A model generated the notes under the pieces. That model searched no databases. It was given only the letters and a program-made list of their open reading frames with translations, and had not been told where the DNA came from. This document shows, in pieces, positions 12,480 through 23,949 of a stretch of 64,000 nucleotides of DNA (position 1 is its first letter; every line of letters begins with the position of its first letter). The stretch covers positions 1-64,000 of the forward strand of contig JAFISE010000025.1 in NCBI GenBank assembly GCA_022560025.1. Reading direction: 5' to 3'. The stretch comes from Stagonosporopsis chrysanthemi. Lineage: Eukaryota; Ascomycota; Dothideomycetes; Pleosporales; Didymellaceae. The position numbers and the translations under genes were made by a program.

Positions 12480-13115
12480 CTTCTGCGATACTAAGCTCGA
12501 ACTTGAGCCAGCTGCTTGTGCGGCTATATATCGCCCTGGAGATTGTTTGGATTCAATAGAGGCCACACGCATGCGAACGCGATTGGCTACGTCAGCTTCC
12601 TTGGCGGCTCGGGGGTGTCAAACGAGCTCCGCCGCCGCCGAAAGTCTTGGCGAAACATAACCATACCTTTTAATTTATTTGCAAACTAAATTGCGCCGTG
12701 GTCTATTTGGCCTTTGAACAGGGACGAATAAAAACGGGCGAATACGACAGCGTCGTCTTCTATCGATGGTAAAGATACCGAGTTCCCGTTCTCCGCCTTG
12801 CATTCTCACCCTCAGCTGTACATGGCATTCGCCTCCAGACGCGACTTGGTATTTACTGATACCTTTGTGGCGTTCGCGACAGAAGCGAGCTTGCCGCTCG
12901 ACCTTTGTGTAATTGGCTTGCTTCTCACAAAGACGTACTACAGAGCCGCAGGCTGAAAGTCAGCTTGGGCGGGGTTTGCATGAACCTAGAATATGGTAAT
13001 TGGCAAGATAAATCCATAGCTTGCTCCTCTGGATCCCGAGTTTGGGACTTGATTCGCCTTCCTGTCACGGTCTCTTCCAAGTTCAGCCTGAATCAACTTT
13101 TTGAACGTCAGCACG
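12480..13115. other. Divergent promoter region between SEC39 and the fasciclin gene
   Basis: This 636-bp stretch includes an A/T-rich patch (about 12660-12735). It carries no supportable gene. Confidence 0.5.
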
Positions 13116-14380
13116 ATGCTCCGCCAGCTCTTTCTGCTCGACATAGTGTTGGGTGTAACTTATGCGCAGACCCTTCTTGAAGCTCTATCACGAATTCCTG
13201 AGCTTTCAAACTTCACGACTTTATATCAGAGCAACGAAGCCTTCGCCGCCGCCTACTTTGGCAACGAATCAAGCTACCCGGTCACTTTTCTCGCTCCCAA
13301 CAATGATGCATTCGCAACGTATTTTGAGCAGAACCGGGCCTCCCTATTCAATGTTGAACCAGACACCCTACTCCAGCTTGTGCAATACCACACCCTCGTG
13401 TCAGACCTGAAGAGTGAAAACTTTACAAACGCTGGTAGCACAGGAATCACCGCACCGACCATGCTCAAAGACTCTCCTAGTAACAACCGTAGCTCTGGTG
13501 TCAAACTTGCTGCCAAGTTCGGTGGACCTGAGAGAGCGAGAGGACAAGTCGTGTTTATTAAAAGCGCCGGCCAAGCTTCCTCTCCCAACCGCTTCAAACT
13601 CATGAATCGTCAAAATTCGCCACAGAATGCAGGCGTACGCTCTGGTCTCTCGTCGATAGTCAATCTCCAAACCCTGAATACAGAACAAGGTACCTGGGAC
13701 GGTGGCAGCTTCCATATTGTGGATGGCCTGCTTACATTGCCTACCACATGTGCGAAGACAATCCGTAGGGCAGGACTTGCGAGCCTAGACAACGCTGGCA
13801 ATCGTACACTGATATGGGGTCGTCTTGATGGCACACATAATGTTACATGTCTAGGACCGAGTAACGCTGCCTTTCAAGCCGCCGGAAACCCTGACAGAAC
13901 CCTCAACGGGATAGAACTCACCAACGTAATGTTGTTTCACACCCTACCGGAAGTCACTTACAGCGATTTCCTTGTTGACGGACAAGAGTTCAAGAGTCTG
14001 CAGAGTGGCACTGTACGCGTGCGTATCGAAGAAAATGATGGCGATAGAATTATTTGGTTCAACAATGCTAGGGTCATCGATGCAAATGTTTTGTAAGTCA
14101 TTAACAATCTGCTCCAGATGAAGCTACGTCACTGAATAACCAAATCAGAACTCACAATGGTCTCATGCATGTCCTTGACGCTATCATGGTTCCCTTGGAG
14201 CAACTAAATTCAACGAACACAACATCCTCAGGCACGGCAACCTCCAGACCTTCTTCAACTACGACAAACACGGCGAGCTCTTCGGAAGTAAGTGCGAATA
14301 TCGCTGCTCCCAGGGAGAATACAAGGACCTTGTATGGTTCACTGGGAACAATTGTGGCTCTCCTTTTCGCCTTAATCTAG
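13116..14380 (+). CDS. Secreted GPI-anchored protein with two fasciclin (FAS1) domains
   Basis: FAS1 proteins act in cell adhesion or surface interactions. Seen: two exons (13116-14092 and 14149-14380; 56-bp intron), about 402 residues. The N-terminus is a hydrophobic signal peptide (MLRQLFLLDIVLGVTYAQ). The first FAS1 repeat includes YPVTFLAPNNDAF and later GGSFHIVDGLLTLP. The second includes VTCLGPSNAAFQA, LFHTLPE and, after the splice, NGLMHVLDAIMVP. A Ser/Thr-rich stretch is followed by a C-terminal hydrophobic tail (LYGSLGTIVALLFALI), typical of GPI attachment. Several NxS/T sites suggest N-glycosylation. The ATG at 13116 is the first in frame. Confidence 0.88.
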
Positions 14381-14722
14381 CTCTGGTAAAGTCCATTTTT
14401 GGTTTTTCGAAAAGCTGTTTTCTCTGGCCTTTAGTCTGTAAACACGTGTTATGCCACCTCAGATCGACTGCTCACATTCTAATACCTTACTCAAAACATG
14501 AATGAGTTTCTGTGATAAGCTAGGCACGTGATCAGGCGACAACGCTAAGCTTAATCCTGTCTGACCTCTAATTTTCGACAGCTGCGACTGCATCGTGATT
14601 CTCACCGAGGTCGTCTTCTTTTCCATCTCATTTCATATTTTCCATGTACCACCAGAAGTAGCATGTCCGGCGCAATATATCCCTCTCTTTAATATCTCTT
14701 CGCGTGTCCGCATTAGCACGTC
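14381..14722. other. Intergenic region upstream of the rhomboid gene
   Basis: 342 bp of promoter and leader sequence. No gene or motif is recognised. Confidence 0.5.
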
Positions 14723-16114
14723 ATGTCTTCTCTTGTCCAGCTCCTGAGCTCAAGTTCACGAAGATGTGGCACACAGGCATTTCGATCGCAGTTTATACTG
14801 CACGATCAACACACCACGTCCATGGTATTGGCGCGGTTCAAATCTAAATCAGTCCGACAAGCTCTTTCTAAGCAGGCTAAATCTACCCCAAAACTTACAC
14901 CAAAACCTGTCCCAAAACCTCCTGTGCTAGACAATTCCACTCCAAGGAGAAGAGGCAGTGCGAAGGTCGATTCAGCAAAGAAAGCGGCACTTTTGTTGAA
15001 CTCGTTTCGCGAGTCCATCAAGCCATCAACTCCTACATCCTCGACGGGCAACGCCGAAGTAGAGTCTAGTTCAAAAGCACCGCCGGCGCCACCAGTCTCA
15101 AGTCGGGCGAGTAGTCCTCGAAGCTTCATGAAGGTTGCGCATCAAGCAAAAGGCCGCGGGCCTGAGGACGGAGTGACACTCACAATTGATGCAAAAGAAA
15201 AGGCAATCCAGCAGCGCATTGTCTCCATGAGGAGAAAGCTTCTGTGGCCAGGCATTTGGACTCTCTTCGCACTGACCGGCACATACAGTACACTCGCCTA
15301 CCTTGATGTCAAAACTGGAGTACCGAGTTCCGACGGCAGTCAGCTTTCTGAGCGCGCACAGCTCCCCCAAACCTGGTACTTGACACCCACTGTCATTCGC
15401 GAGGGCATCCAAGCTGGCTGGAACGAACTCGACGGCCTTACCATTGGCATTGTTGTTGCGACTTTTGCGGTTCATCTTCTGAAGAGGTCCCCCCTCCCTA
15501 TATGGGAAAAGCTGATCCACGTTACTGGCGAGGCAAAATGGACGGCTTTCACATACACGCTCGTCAATTCGAGCTGGAGCCATGCCGCACAGAATATGGC
15601 TGCGCTCGTCTGGTTCCTTCCCAGTGTTGTCCGTTACTTTGATGGGGACCTCTTTCATACCTCTGCACTCCTCATTAGCATCCCTCTCATCACGAGCTAC
15701 TTCACGCATTTTGCATATCGCTTCAATTTGGCGAGTGGTCTGGTCCTGAACCTAGGTGCTAGTGGTGCTATTGCCGCTGCGTTGGGCGTTTACAGTGTTG
15801 CATTCGCAAATGAGAAGGTATGGACACCTCATGGGCTAGTGCTGAGACTTGATGCAATGTACTGGGCGCTTCTCTTCGCCGCTTCGCAGGCATACAGCAT
15901 GTTGCAAACTCCAAAGGGTGGTAACAGGCCCGCCTACTTGGTATGTTGCGCATATACAACGCTCCCAGACCTATATTGATTTTTCTAGGTCCATTTGGCT
16001 AGTTTGGCACTTGGTGCAGGCTATGCCTACTTCGACTTGAAGCATCATCTTTGGATACCGTTGGTGTCAGAGATATCCGGTGCGCAGAAGTCGAACCCTG
16101 ATTCGGAGGAGTAA
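14723..16114 (+). CDS. Rhomboid-family membrane protein, probably mitochondrial
   Basis: Rhomboids are intramembrane serine proteases. Seen: exons 14723-15940 and 15989-16114 (48-bp intron), about 447 residues. The N-terminus (MSSLVQLLSSSSRRCGTQAFRSQF) is Ser/Arg-rich with no acidic residue, like a mitochondrial presequence, and a Lys/Pro-rich linker follows. Several membrane segments follow, the first at RKLLWPGIWTLFALTGTYST. The catalytic signature is present: SHAAQNM gives the H-x3-N motif, LNLGASGAIAAALG gives the GxSG serine, and the second exon (VHLASLALGAGYAYFDLKHHLW) gives the partner histidine. This resembles Pcp1/PARL-like enzymes but is divergent, so substrate and activity are inferred only. 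Confidence 0.8.
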
Positions 16115-16709
16115 CGCATTTTCTATCTAATGCAAGTGTACCAACATGTAAAGATGGCAATGACCGTCGTGAGGCTATGGTCGGATCCGGCGACAATGAC
16201 ATAACTACAGTTCGCGGTTGCTGCCACACAAACACCCTTCATTCCTGCTTCGATCAGTCTTCTGCGTTCTGGACCTCACTTCAACTTCGATTATCGGGAC
16301 TCGGCACAGCTATTCTGGAGGCGTTTTGTTCTTGTGCGCGAATTGTGAAAAGCGGAATAACGGCCGTCTTGGTATTCAAAATCATAACATAGAACCTCAC
16401 GACGTCATTCACCGACCTACTCATTGAGACCTATAAATATTGGATAGTGGTATCTGTGGTCACTCCATATCTTATTGCTGAAGTTTGACCATTTGCCATC
16501 TTGCACCGCCGATAGAGACCTGAACGCCAGCATCAAGGATCTCCACAACGTCATACGAGAGTGTCACAACTATAATAAGATACAAAGAGCCTGACTGTCT
16601 GTATATACTGTGATACAGGTGATTTCCGAGGTTTCAAGTCTGAACCTAGCACTTTCCGATCTGGCGCTCTACGAATCTGGACTACGGATTCAAAATAATC
16701 CTACATAAG
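16115..16709. other. Intergenic region upstream of the PMP3-like gene
   Basis: 595 bp of 3' flank and promoter. It includes an A/T-rich patch with a possible TATAAATATT box near 16434-16443. No gene is supported. Confidence 0.45.
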
Positions 16710-17057
16710 ATGCCGTCTAGCACCGTAAGCTCATCTTCTCACCGCCATTGACCTACCGGAGCACTAACTCTGAACAGGGTAACGTCTGCCTTTATTTCAT
16801 CGCAATCTTCTTTCCTTTCCTACCTGTTCTGATCAGACGAGGCTGTGGCGCGGATCTGCTTATCAACATCTGTTTGGATATCCTTGGTTGGATCCCTGGT
16901 GGTATGTGCATCTTATGCCGGCGTCCAACATGCTTGCTCAATCAGCGCGAACAACGCATTCTGACTCAGTGTAGTCATACATTCATGGTGGATCATCAGC
17001 CAGTCTGAGGTCCATCCTGGCGGTATGGGTCGAGTAGATGGACGGCGTTCCTATTGA
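16710..17057 (+). CDS. PMP3/UPF0057-family small plasma-membrane proteolipid
   Basis: Small two-helix membrane protein. Relatives (yeast Pmp3, Sna proteins) affect membrane potential and salt tolerance. Seen: three exons, 16710-16724, 16778-16901 and 16975-17057, with the first intron carrying a clear CACTAAC branch. The 73-residue product begins MPSST. A helix (VCLYFIAIFFPFLPVLIRRG) follows, then the family signature GCGADLLINICLDILGWIPG; the third exon supplies VIHSWWIIS. It runs about 18 residues past the usual family end with a charged Gly/Arg-rich tail, more like the Sna members than Pmp3 itself. The gene is too fragmented to show as one open frame. The splices rest on family similarity. 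Confidence 0.85.
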
Positions 17058-17309
17058 GGTTTTAAACGTGAAGAAACGGAACGAGGTAATGGGCTAAGAG
17101 GTTAGGAACGGTGGGAGATCGCATTATCGTACCAGAAGACGAAAAATCTGCGTTGATGGGGTCCTGACGCGCGCGATTTGACCTGCCACTTCCTCTGCTT
17201 CGATACCCGCTCCTTCCTTCGCTGCACTGAAATCGTTGCCACGTGCTCGCAGCGATTGCCGTTTCTGTACAGCCATCACCCTGCCCTTCTCTCACCTCAC
17301 TACCCACCA

Positions 17310-17370
17310 GCTCACACCCTAAGAAGTCACATCCTAGCAACTCACGCCCTAGCAACTGACACCTACCACC
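17310..17370 (+). repeat. 15-bp imperfect tandem repeat in the 5' leader of the Cys-rich gene
   Basis: Units beginning at about 17312, 17327 and 17342 read TCACRYCCTARSAAS-like and follow each other with a 15-bp period; a fourth, more diverged unit begins at 17357. They lie directly upstream of the ATG at 17389, so they are probably transcribed leader. The rest of the 331-bp gap 17058-17388 shows nothing else. Confidence 0.7.
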
Positions 17371-17388
17371 CACTGTGCAATCGTCAGC

Positions 17389-18442
17389 ATGCAGCTCTTT
17401 CTAGCTCTGCTGCTCTGCTCGGTCATCAACTTTGTCAGCTACACCAGCGCTGCGGTTACTGCAACTAAGTCTATCGATATTAAGGTGAGCACATATTTCC
17501 TGCCTTGTTCGTGATTCAGCATCAATTAATCAAAGGAAAGATGAACAATGAGACTTCGTTGAATCCGCGATCGTACATCGTCCTTGGCTTCCCATTCCCT
17601 TCGGTCCCTGATGGCCAGGGCTTTCCAATCCGAAGCTGCCAGTACACCTGCCATCCTGGAGATCCAAAAGCACGGAAGTGCATATGCAACGTTAGTCCAC
17701 CGGCGACTTGCTGCCATGGCTTTGGCTGCGATACCTGCGATTCCCCGCCGAAGGACCGTGATTATCCAGACGTCCCGGACCCAGACAACTGCAAGGCATG
17801 TGATGCGTACGGTTTGGGCTGCTCAGTCCGCTCGCGACTGTATTGTCCGCGAATGATGTGCGAAGGTGGCGATAAGAAGGTGCCGAAGCAGTGTTGGCTA
17901 GGTGGAAAATGTCAGAAAGTCAGCAAGGCTACAAACGAGTACTGGTGTCAGTCTCCCACCAACTTGCCCAAACGCAGTCTACCGGACAACAGTACAGGGC
18001 AACAAGACAATGCCCCCACAGCAGCTGATGGCGACGAAGATTTTACTGTAGTTTCGGACAACGGCGTGGGACATCAAGATGACACCCCTACAGCTGTCGA
18101 TAGCGACGAAGATCTTACTGTAGCGGTCAGTGTTGGTGGCATCCTGGGCCCTGTCGTCGTCCCTGCTCCAACGCCGGCTCAGTCGCCCGACTGCAAGAAG
18201 TGCGGAGAGGAGTGGGTCAAGTGCTCGATAAGGATGTCCTGCGCCTACCCGCAGCCTGGTCGAGAGTACTGTTTCGAGGGCTGCAAGCGCTATGTCTGCA
18301 ACTTTGCATGGCCCAAGGTGAGCTCCACCATCATCGTGAAGCGTTTGTACTAACAAGCTTGAAGTGTCGAGATTCATGCTTCAAAGCCGAATGCACGAAG
18401 TTGAATGCTGTTTGGCGTGGTGCAGAGTACGATGGGTTCTGA
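17389..18442 (+). CDS. Secreted cysteine-rich protein of unknown function
   Basis: I do not recognise a family. Seen: exons 17389-17484, 17541-18317 and 18365-18442 (56- and 47-bp introns, the second with a perfect TACTAAC branch), about 316 residues. The N-terminus is a clear signal peptide (MQLFLALLLCSVINFVSYTSAA). Two cysteine-rich blocks follow, with about 16 and 10 cysteines. The first has a CxxxC...CxC...CC pattern. Between them lies an acidic linker built of two 24-residue imperfect copies (DNA period 72 bp, 17997-18140), each with a DEDxTV core. An even cysteine count (26) fits disulphide bonding outside the cell. The 17540 acceptor is chosen over 17519 because the latter would give a 35-bp intron. 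It could be an effector-like or cell-wall protein; neither is shown. Confidence 0.75.
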
Positions 18443-18718
18443 GAGGGTTCACTCCACGGGTATGATGCAGGGCAGGATGTACGGGTGAACAAAATTTCAT
18501 GAGGTCCATGACTTCCTTCTGAGTCCTTACACTGGTTGTTGTAAAGAACCACACCCAGAAGAAAGAAGGATGGCAAGCGATCGCTGTCACAGGACGCTTT
18601 AGGCAAGTACCGACGTTCAGATACTATCCAAAAAGAATCGAGCACGAATTAGTATTGTGTACGCAGATCCAAGTACGATTGTCTAAAGCAAAATCATTGG
18701 GTATATCAACACCGCCTA

Positions 18719-21700
18719 CTAGAGCCTCAACCGAAAACTAGAATCCGGCTCGACCTCACCACTCGCCGTGCTGTTTACATGCTCCATACTCTCGTACAGG
18801 CTCAATCTCGACCAAGCACCGCAGAACTCCTTCGCGTCACCCGCGCACTTCGACGAACACTCGCCCTGGTCCACGACCTTGGTGTCGCCTGCAAAGCTGT
18901 CTCCGCAGTAACACTCTTTGCCTAATTGGGTACCGAAGTAGTGACTTCCGCCACATGCGCTTGCGCAGCGCTCGACCGTCATACCGTCACTGGCAGCTAT
19001 AACGGTAGCGAGTACGCGACTGCGGATATCGTCGGTGTAGCAGCCCTTGTAGCCATAGTTGGCGATTGTGGGATTCATAGGGACCGCAATGTTTGCGTTG
19101 GACTTGAAGACTGTCATGCGATTTGGTCCGCCGCAGAGCTGGGTCGCAGTCCCGGCGCATGGCATGCTGCATTCGCTGTCAGGCTTGGTTTCGGTCGCGG
19201 CAGGGAGAACCCAGGCGCAGTAGCATTCGTTGCTGTACTCGACGCCGAAGTAAGGGAAGCCGGTGCAGAAGTTGGCGCAGTAGGCGTAGCTGTTGTCCGA
19301 AGAGGCGGTCATGCTTGCACTGAGGGGTCGTGGGTTGAGAGTATCGACGATGCAGCCGGTGTACGTGTGACCTGATAGAGAGGGTTTGCTTGATGTAGGC
19401 GTTGGTGTTGGAGCGGCGCTTATTGTCACTGTTGGAGGAGTTTTGTTCTTGTAGATGTTCAGACGCTGACTTGCACCGCACAATGTCTTCATGTTGCCCG
19501 GGCACAACAGCGAACAATCACCCTCTGGCTCAGGAACACTCCCGTCGTTGATCTTCGAGCCGCAATCTAAGGCGTGTTAGTATCTGGGCTTCTTCTTGCT
19601 GTGGGGATCGTCGACTTACGGCATTCATTGCCATTCTCCAATCCGAAGAATGCAGCTCCCTTGCAAGTCGTTGCGCAATTTTGCACAGTCATACTGTCAC
19701 TTGACGTTGTACCGTCTGAAAGCGCACGGGTTGGTGCCGTGGCCTCGCTGTAACACCCGAAATAGTCATACCCATCAACGGCCGGATTGACAGGCGGCGA
19801 CCAGCCGACCGTCTTGTACAAACTCATCCTTTGACCAGCACCACAGGTCTGGCTCAAGTCGCCTTTGCAAGGCATGTTGCAATCAGAGGCGCTTGCTGAA
19901 ACACTCTTTGCGTTTTGAACATTACCGCAGTCTATATCGAATTAGTATTTGACGCATTCTTCTTCTGTCAGCCATGCACTTACAGCACTCGCGACCAAAC
20001 TCGAGGCCAAAGAACTTGTATGGGTTGCAAAAAGCAGCGCACTTCTCGAGAGTCATCTCATCGTCCTTTAACTCAGCTGGAGCGAGGGCCCTGGTGCCGG
20101 CAATGGCATCAGTGAAGCACCCTTGGTAGTCAAGCTGGATTGGTGGTGGGCCAGGAGTGGGCGTTGTAGTGGAGAATGGTTTGCAAGCAGTGGCCAGACT
20201 AGCAACGTTCTTGTAGTTGTCACTTGCGCTTCCTGCAAAGACACCAAGAACCGCTGCGTTGGCAGAAGAGCCAGACAGATCTGCAGTATACAACTTGTAT
20301 TTACCAATCGTAGTCGGAGACGCCATAGCAACAGTAGCTGTCGACAAGCTGGGCACGGGGATATTGCTTGGGCGCGGTACCCTAGCAACGACCTGTACGC
20401 TGGGAGAATCGTTGCCACGAACGGCCGCAGCAACGGTCAGCTTTCCGGATCCGTCGGCACAGCTCTGAGGAGATTGAAAGATTACATTATCGTTGACCGC
20501 GAATCCGTTGTCATTGTTGGTGAATGTCTCGGTTCCACTGGAGGAGGTAACCACAACGGAGAACGATGAGATTGATGTCTCGGCAAATAAGCTCGTGGAA
20601 AAGCTGTAGAATGTGAAGCTATCATCGAACCCAGACGCGGTACCCTTAGACTTGGTATCAATGGGAGTTGATGAGGCAGCACCCGTTCGGTCCTTGAAAA
20701 TGAGCTGCACTTTGCTGACTGAACGTGAGTTCGTCTTGATTCGAACTTCTCCGGTAAAACTCAACGAGACTCCGCCGTCCAGAAGAGTCAATTGAACGTC
20801 ATAAGGCTTGACATCGTAAGGTGTGATGGCATCGGTGAGTGTGATACCTCTAGGAACAGTGTCGATCATCTTCTGGAAAACGGTCTTGCACATATTGTTG
20901 AAAGTTTGGGGGTCCGACATAGCTTCCACGGTGATATTGCCATCCGACCCCAAGACCCTTCGATCCGAGTCCCGTCCTCTGCCGTCTGCCCTGTATGATT
21001 TGCCAAAAACCATGGGGTTTCTTGTATTCCCGGAACGAAATTCTGTGGCAATTCTGTTGTCGAAGGTCGATGCCGAGGTATCAAAGTGGGCATAGTTATT
21101 TGGGAATTCTCCGGAATTGATGATGAGGGGCTGCTCTGCAGCATGGACGCCTCCTAGCGTGTGACCACATGCAACGAGCTGGATCATCTCAGTGTTGTTG
21201 ACACCCGAGATGCCCATGCGAGTGAATTGGTTTCTGAAGATGCTGATCGCATTCGCTGCATCAGGAATTTGGCCGATCGGTCCCGCTTGTGTGGCATCTT
21301 TACGCCCGCCACGGATAGGTACTGCAGGTCCACCGCAAGATCTTGTAGCACTGTAAACACCCGCAGCAATAAGATCTGCAAGCGAGGTTTGACTGGAGAA
21401 GTATGGTGCATATCTTGTCAGGGTGTTTCTGAAAGCGGCGCCCGCATGCTCTGCACTACTCAGTTCGTAGAGAATTGATCCGTCAGCACCTCCGACTCCA
21501 GTGCCTGCGTTGGCGGATGCCATGTCGTGGAAGGCGGTCCGTATCCACTCAGCTGCCGAATTGCGATCGGCACCTTCGCCTTTCGAACATGGAATGACAG
21601 GATCGGCAAATCCACGTCCTCGGTAACCGGAATTGACATAAAGAAGATCTTCTAGATCATCTGTAGATGCTGGCCATGTTGGTGCCGCTCCTACAACATC

Positions 21701-21748
21701 TTGCAAAGCAAGAAAGAGCACACCAAGAGCTGGCGTTGCCCGCACCAT
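18719..21748 (-). CDS. Secreted heme peroxidase with four WSC carbohydrate-binding domains
   Basis: Seen: three exons (21748-19984, 19931-19620, 19566-18719), 52- and 53-bp introns, about 974 residues. The N-terminus (MVRATPALGVLFLALQDVVGA) is a signal peptide. Residues about 40-320 are a plant/fungal-type heme peroxidase (PF00141). Distal Arg70 and His74 lie in WIRTAFHD, calcium-site residues in GADGS follow, and proximal His196 lies in LVACGHTLGG. A beta-rich linker (about 330-530) precedes four WSC domains, each with a YxGC start and an ECYCG-type core. Both introns fall inside a WSC codon of the pattern GxEC|xCG, so both splices restore the domain. WSC domains bind glucans and occur in sensors and wall enzymes, so the enzyme is probably tethered to polysaccharide. 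Substrate (phenolic, Mn or other) cannot be told from sequence. The first ATG in frame is 21748. Confidence 0.88.
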
Positions 21749-23345
21749 GATGAACGCTGTGTTGATTGTGGTCCGCAGCAAGCGATTGCAAACAGTCCAA
21801 GAAGGTTAAGAACCAACGAGCAAAACAAGGAACCACGGGATAAATGAGATTGCCATCAAGCAAGAAGAGGGCGGGACCAGGCCGTCAAATCAAGCGAGCA
21901 GACGCGCCCCGCGGTCCGGTGAGCCCAGCTACTCTGACGCCTCGTCAACCACGAGGTAGAAGGGTGATCGGAGCGTCCTGTGGCATCACGATCCAATCCT
22001 TGCAAAGGCACTTTGCCATGGTTGGAAAGGTGAGCCTCGCCTCGCATACACTCATCTGGATGCCCAGCATCACAAGGACATCCAGATTGCTGGGCCTTGC
22101 GAGCCTCAGGGCACGGCAGATCGACGGATCCCCATAGAAACTCCCTCTGCGCGAATGGCACCGCGATGCTGGGATGCTCTCAGGCGACCGTCGTAGCAAA
22201 GCGAAGAGCGGCGGCGGCCTGACACCGCCGTTTTTGCGCATTGAGACTACGCGCTAGAGCACGTAGAGTATTGGTTGCCGACAGCCACATAAACACCAAG
22301 CGCGGGAGACTCATGACGATAGGAGACTCGAGGTCGTGGAGATGAGAACTAAGAGCAGCGGCTCGTAAAGGTATAAGCGCCTTGCGGGAGACGAAACTAG
22401 CTCTCAGGGTCTCGTTATCCTCTTTTCCATGATTGGCTACGTAGACGAAAGTGGGCAGGGCTGGTCTCCACGCCTCAGCCCAAGGCGGTTGAACACGAGT
22501 CTCCTCATCCACACCCTCAACGGACACGAGTCGCAAGCCGCCTCGCGAAGGGGTCCAGATTGCATTTTTGAAGGGTCAAGGTGCAGGTTTGCCGCGAAAT
22601 GCGGTGCGCAAAGATAAGACGACGACGCTCGAGAGCCAATCCGATCAAGCTGACGTGCTGGATCGATTGCAATGTCTGCCATTTTAGGTGCCGATTAAGT
22701 TCAGCTGCCAATCTGAGAATTTGAGAGTGCGGGGAGGCTGCATGATCAGGCCCTTGTCCCTGGCGATGGCACAGGTGCGGCTGAAGGCTTGTTCGCACTC
22801 AACAATGTTAGCCTGTACTCCACCGTCACAATCCAGCAAGTTTCCACTCGAACATAACTTGGTACAGCGAGCCTCGTCGTCACACGTGCACAGATCCTGC
22901 AGCCTGCCAATAGACCTTTCCGTCTGCCGGCAAACGTCCGGAGTTTTAGACTGGCCAAGACTGATTGTGCAGCCGGAATCGATAAGAGAATGTATTGCTC
23001 ACTTGCATACATGCTGCGGGGGGGTCGAGGAAGTCGGCTGTCACAAGAGCGGCGACTTAATGACACAGAGCCTTTTATGGTAAGCCGGATATAGTACACT
23101 TGCCAACAAAGCAGCCTCGCTTGTAGCAGCAAAATCGATATAATTCCTTCGCTGCGCCGTCTCGCTGTCACCTGCAGCTGAGCATCCTCGACTACCCACG
23201 TGGCTGTGTCGTAATTGTGCTGCGCTTTAACTTTCGGTACCGACCGAGCTCACTGACGTATGTGATGTTGTTATCTGCAACATGCGTTAGCACGTGCATG
23301 CCATATATCTCATCATTGCGGCTCTATCAGACTGGCTGCAGGTGC
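21749..23345. other. Intergenic region upstream of the WSC peroxidase
   Basis: 1.6 kb without a supportable gene. Several 90-140-codon frames overlap on both strands (for example 21856-22161, 22180-22536 and 22746-23171 minus), but none shows a motif or a convincing intron. Confidence 0.5.
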
Positions 23346-23949
23346 TCAGGCTTCTGTGTGGTGCGACCCGTTAACGCTGCCACCGCCAACGGAGGACCTC
23401 CGGTCTTGGGTCGAAATGCTCGAACGTCTCGATCGTGGTGCAGGCCACGATCCAACAACAGGAGGAGAGCTAGCAATGCTGTGCGCCCTGTGATTTCCGC
23501 CATCACTGAGCCCCATGGTATGCGGAGAAGAAGCCGGAGCAGCTGAAGTGCTAGCTTGGATTGGTGGAGTCATTCCAGCGTACGACATCTGACGGTGAAT
23601 TGAAGCAGAAGGCTGTGCGAACCACTGTCCCAGAGACACGTGCTGAAAGGTTGGTGTACTAAGTATCACTGGAGACGTTAGTAGTTGATCTTCACCGCGT
23701 ACGATGGAACACACCTCCGAAGCGCATCCTAAGCCTCTGCAGCGCAAGTTCCATTATCTGTGCATCCACATAGTACCCCTGTTGCACGATAGCACAGCAA
23801 AGAGCTCGGCTGGCTGTCGGGAAAGTTCTGAGGTTGTCGAAAGCGAACTCGAGCGCTCGGGCCATGACGATAGGTGGGACCTTCAGGTCTGCAGCCATGG
23901 CCATGAGTGCGCTGCGAGCGCCTGGGCTACTTCCGTCTGGTGCTTGCAT
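23346..23949 (-). CDS. Small two-exon protein of unknown function
   Basis: Not recognised. Seen: an 85-codon frame starting at 23949 joins, through a 46-bp intron (23669-23714) with a perfect CTACTAACG branch, to a frame ending at 23346. The product is about 185 residues. The first exon looks helical (LKVPPIVMARALEFAFDNLRTFP, then ALCCAIVQQGYYVDAQIMELALQRLRMRFG). The second is Ser/Pro/Gly-rich and disordered, with a basic RSRRSS patch. There is no signal peptide. The good splice signals and in-phase join are the main support. Missing upstream exons are possible. Confidence 0.5.

Noticed and set aside
18719..19931. Separate downstream gene made only of WSC domains
   Set aside because: The in-phase introns inside WSC cores connect it to the peroxidase exon, and no start or signal peptide exists for a separate gene.
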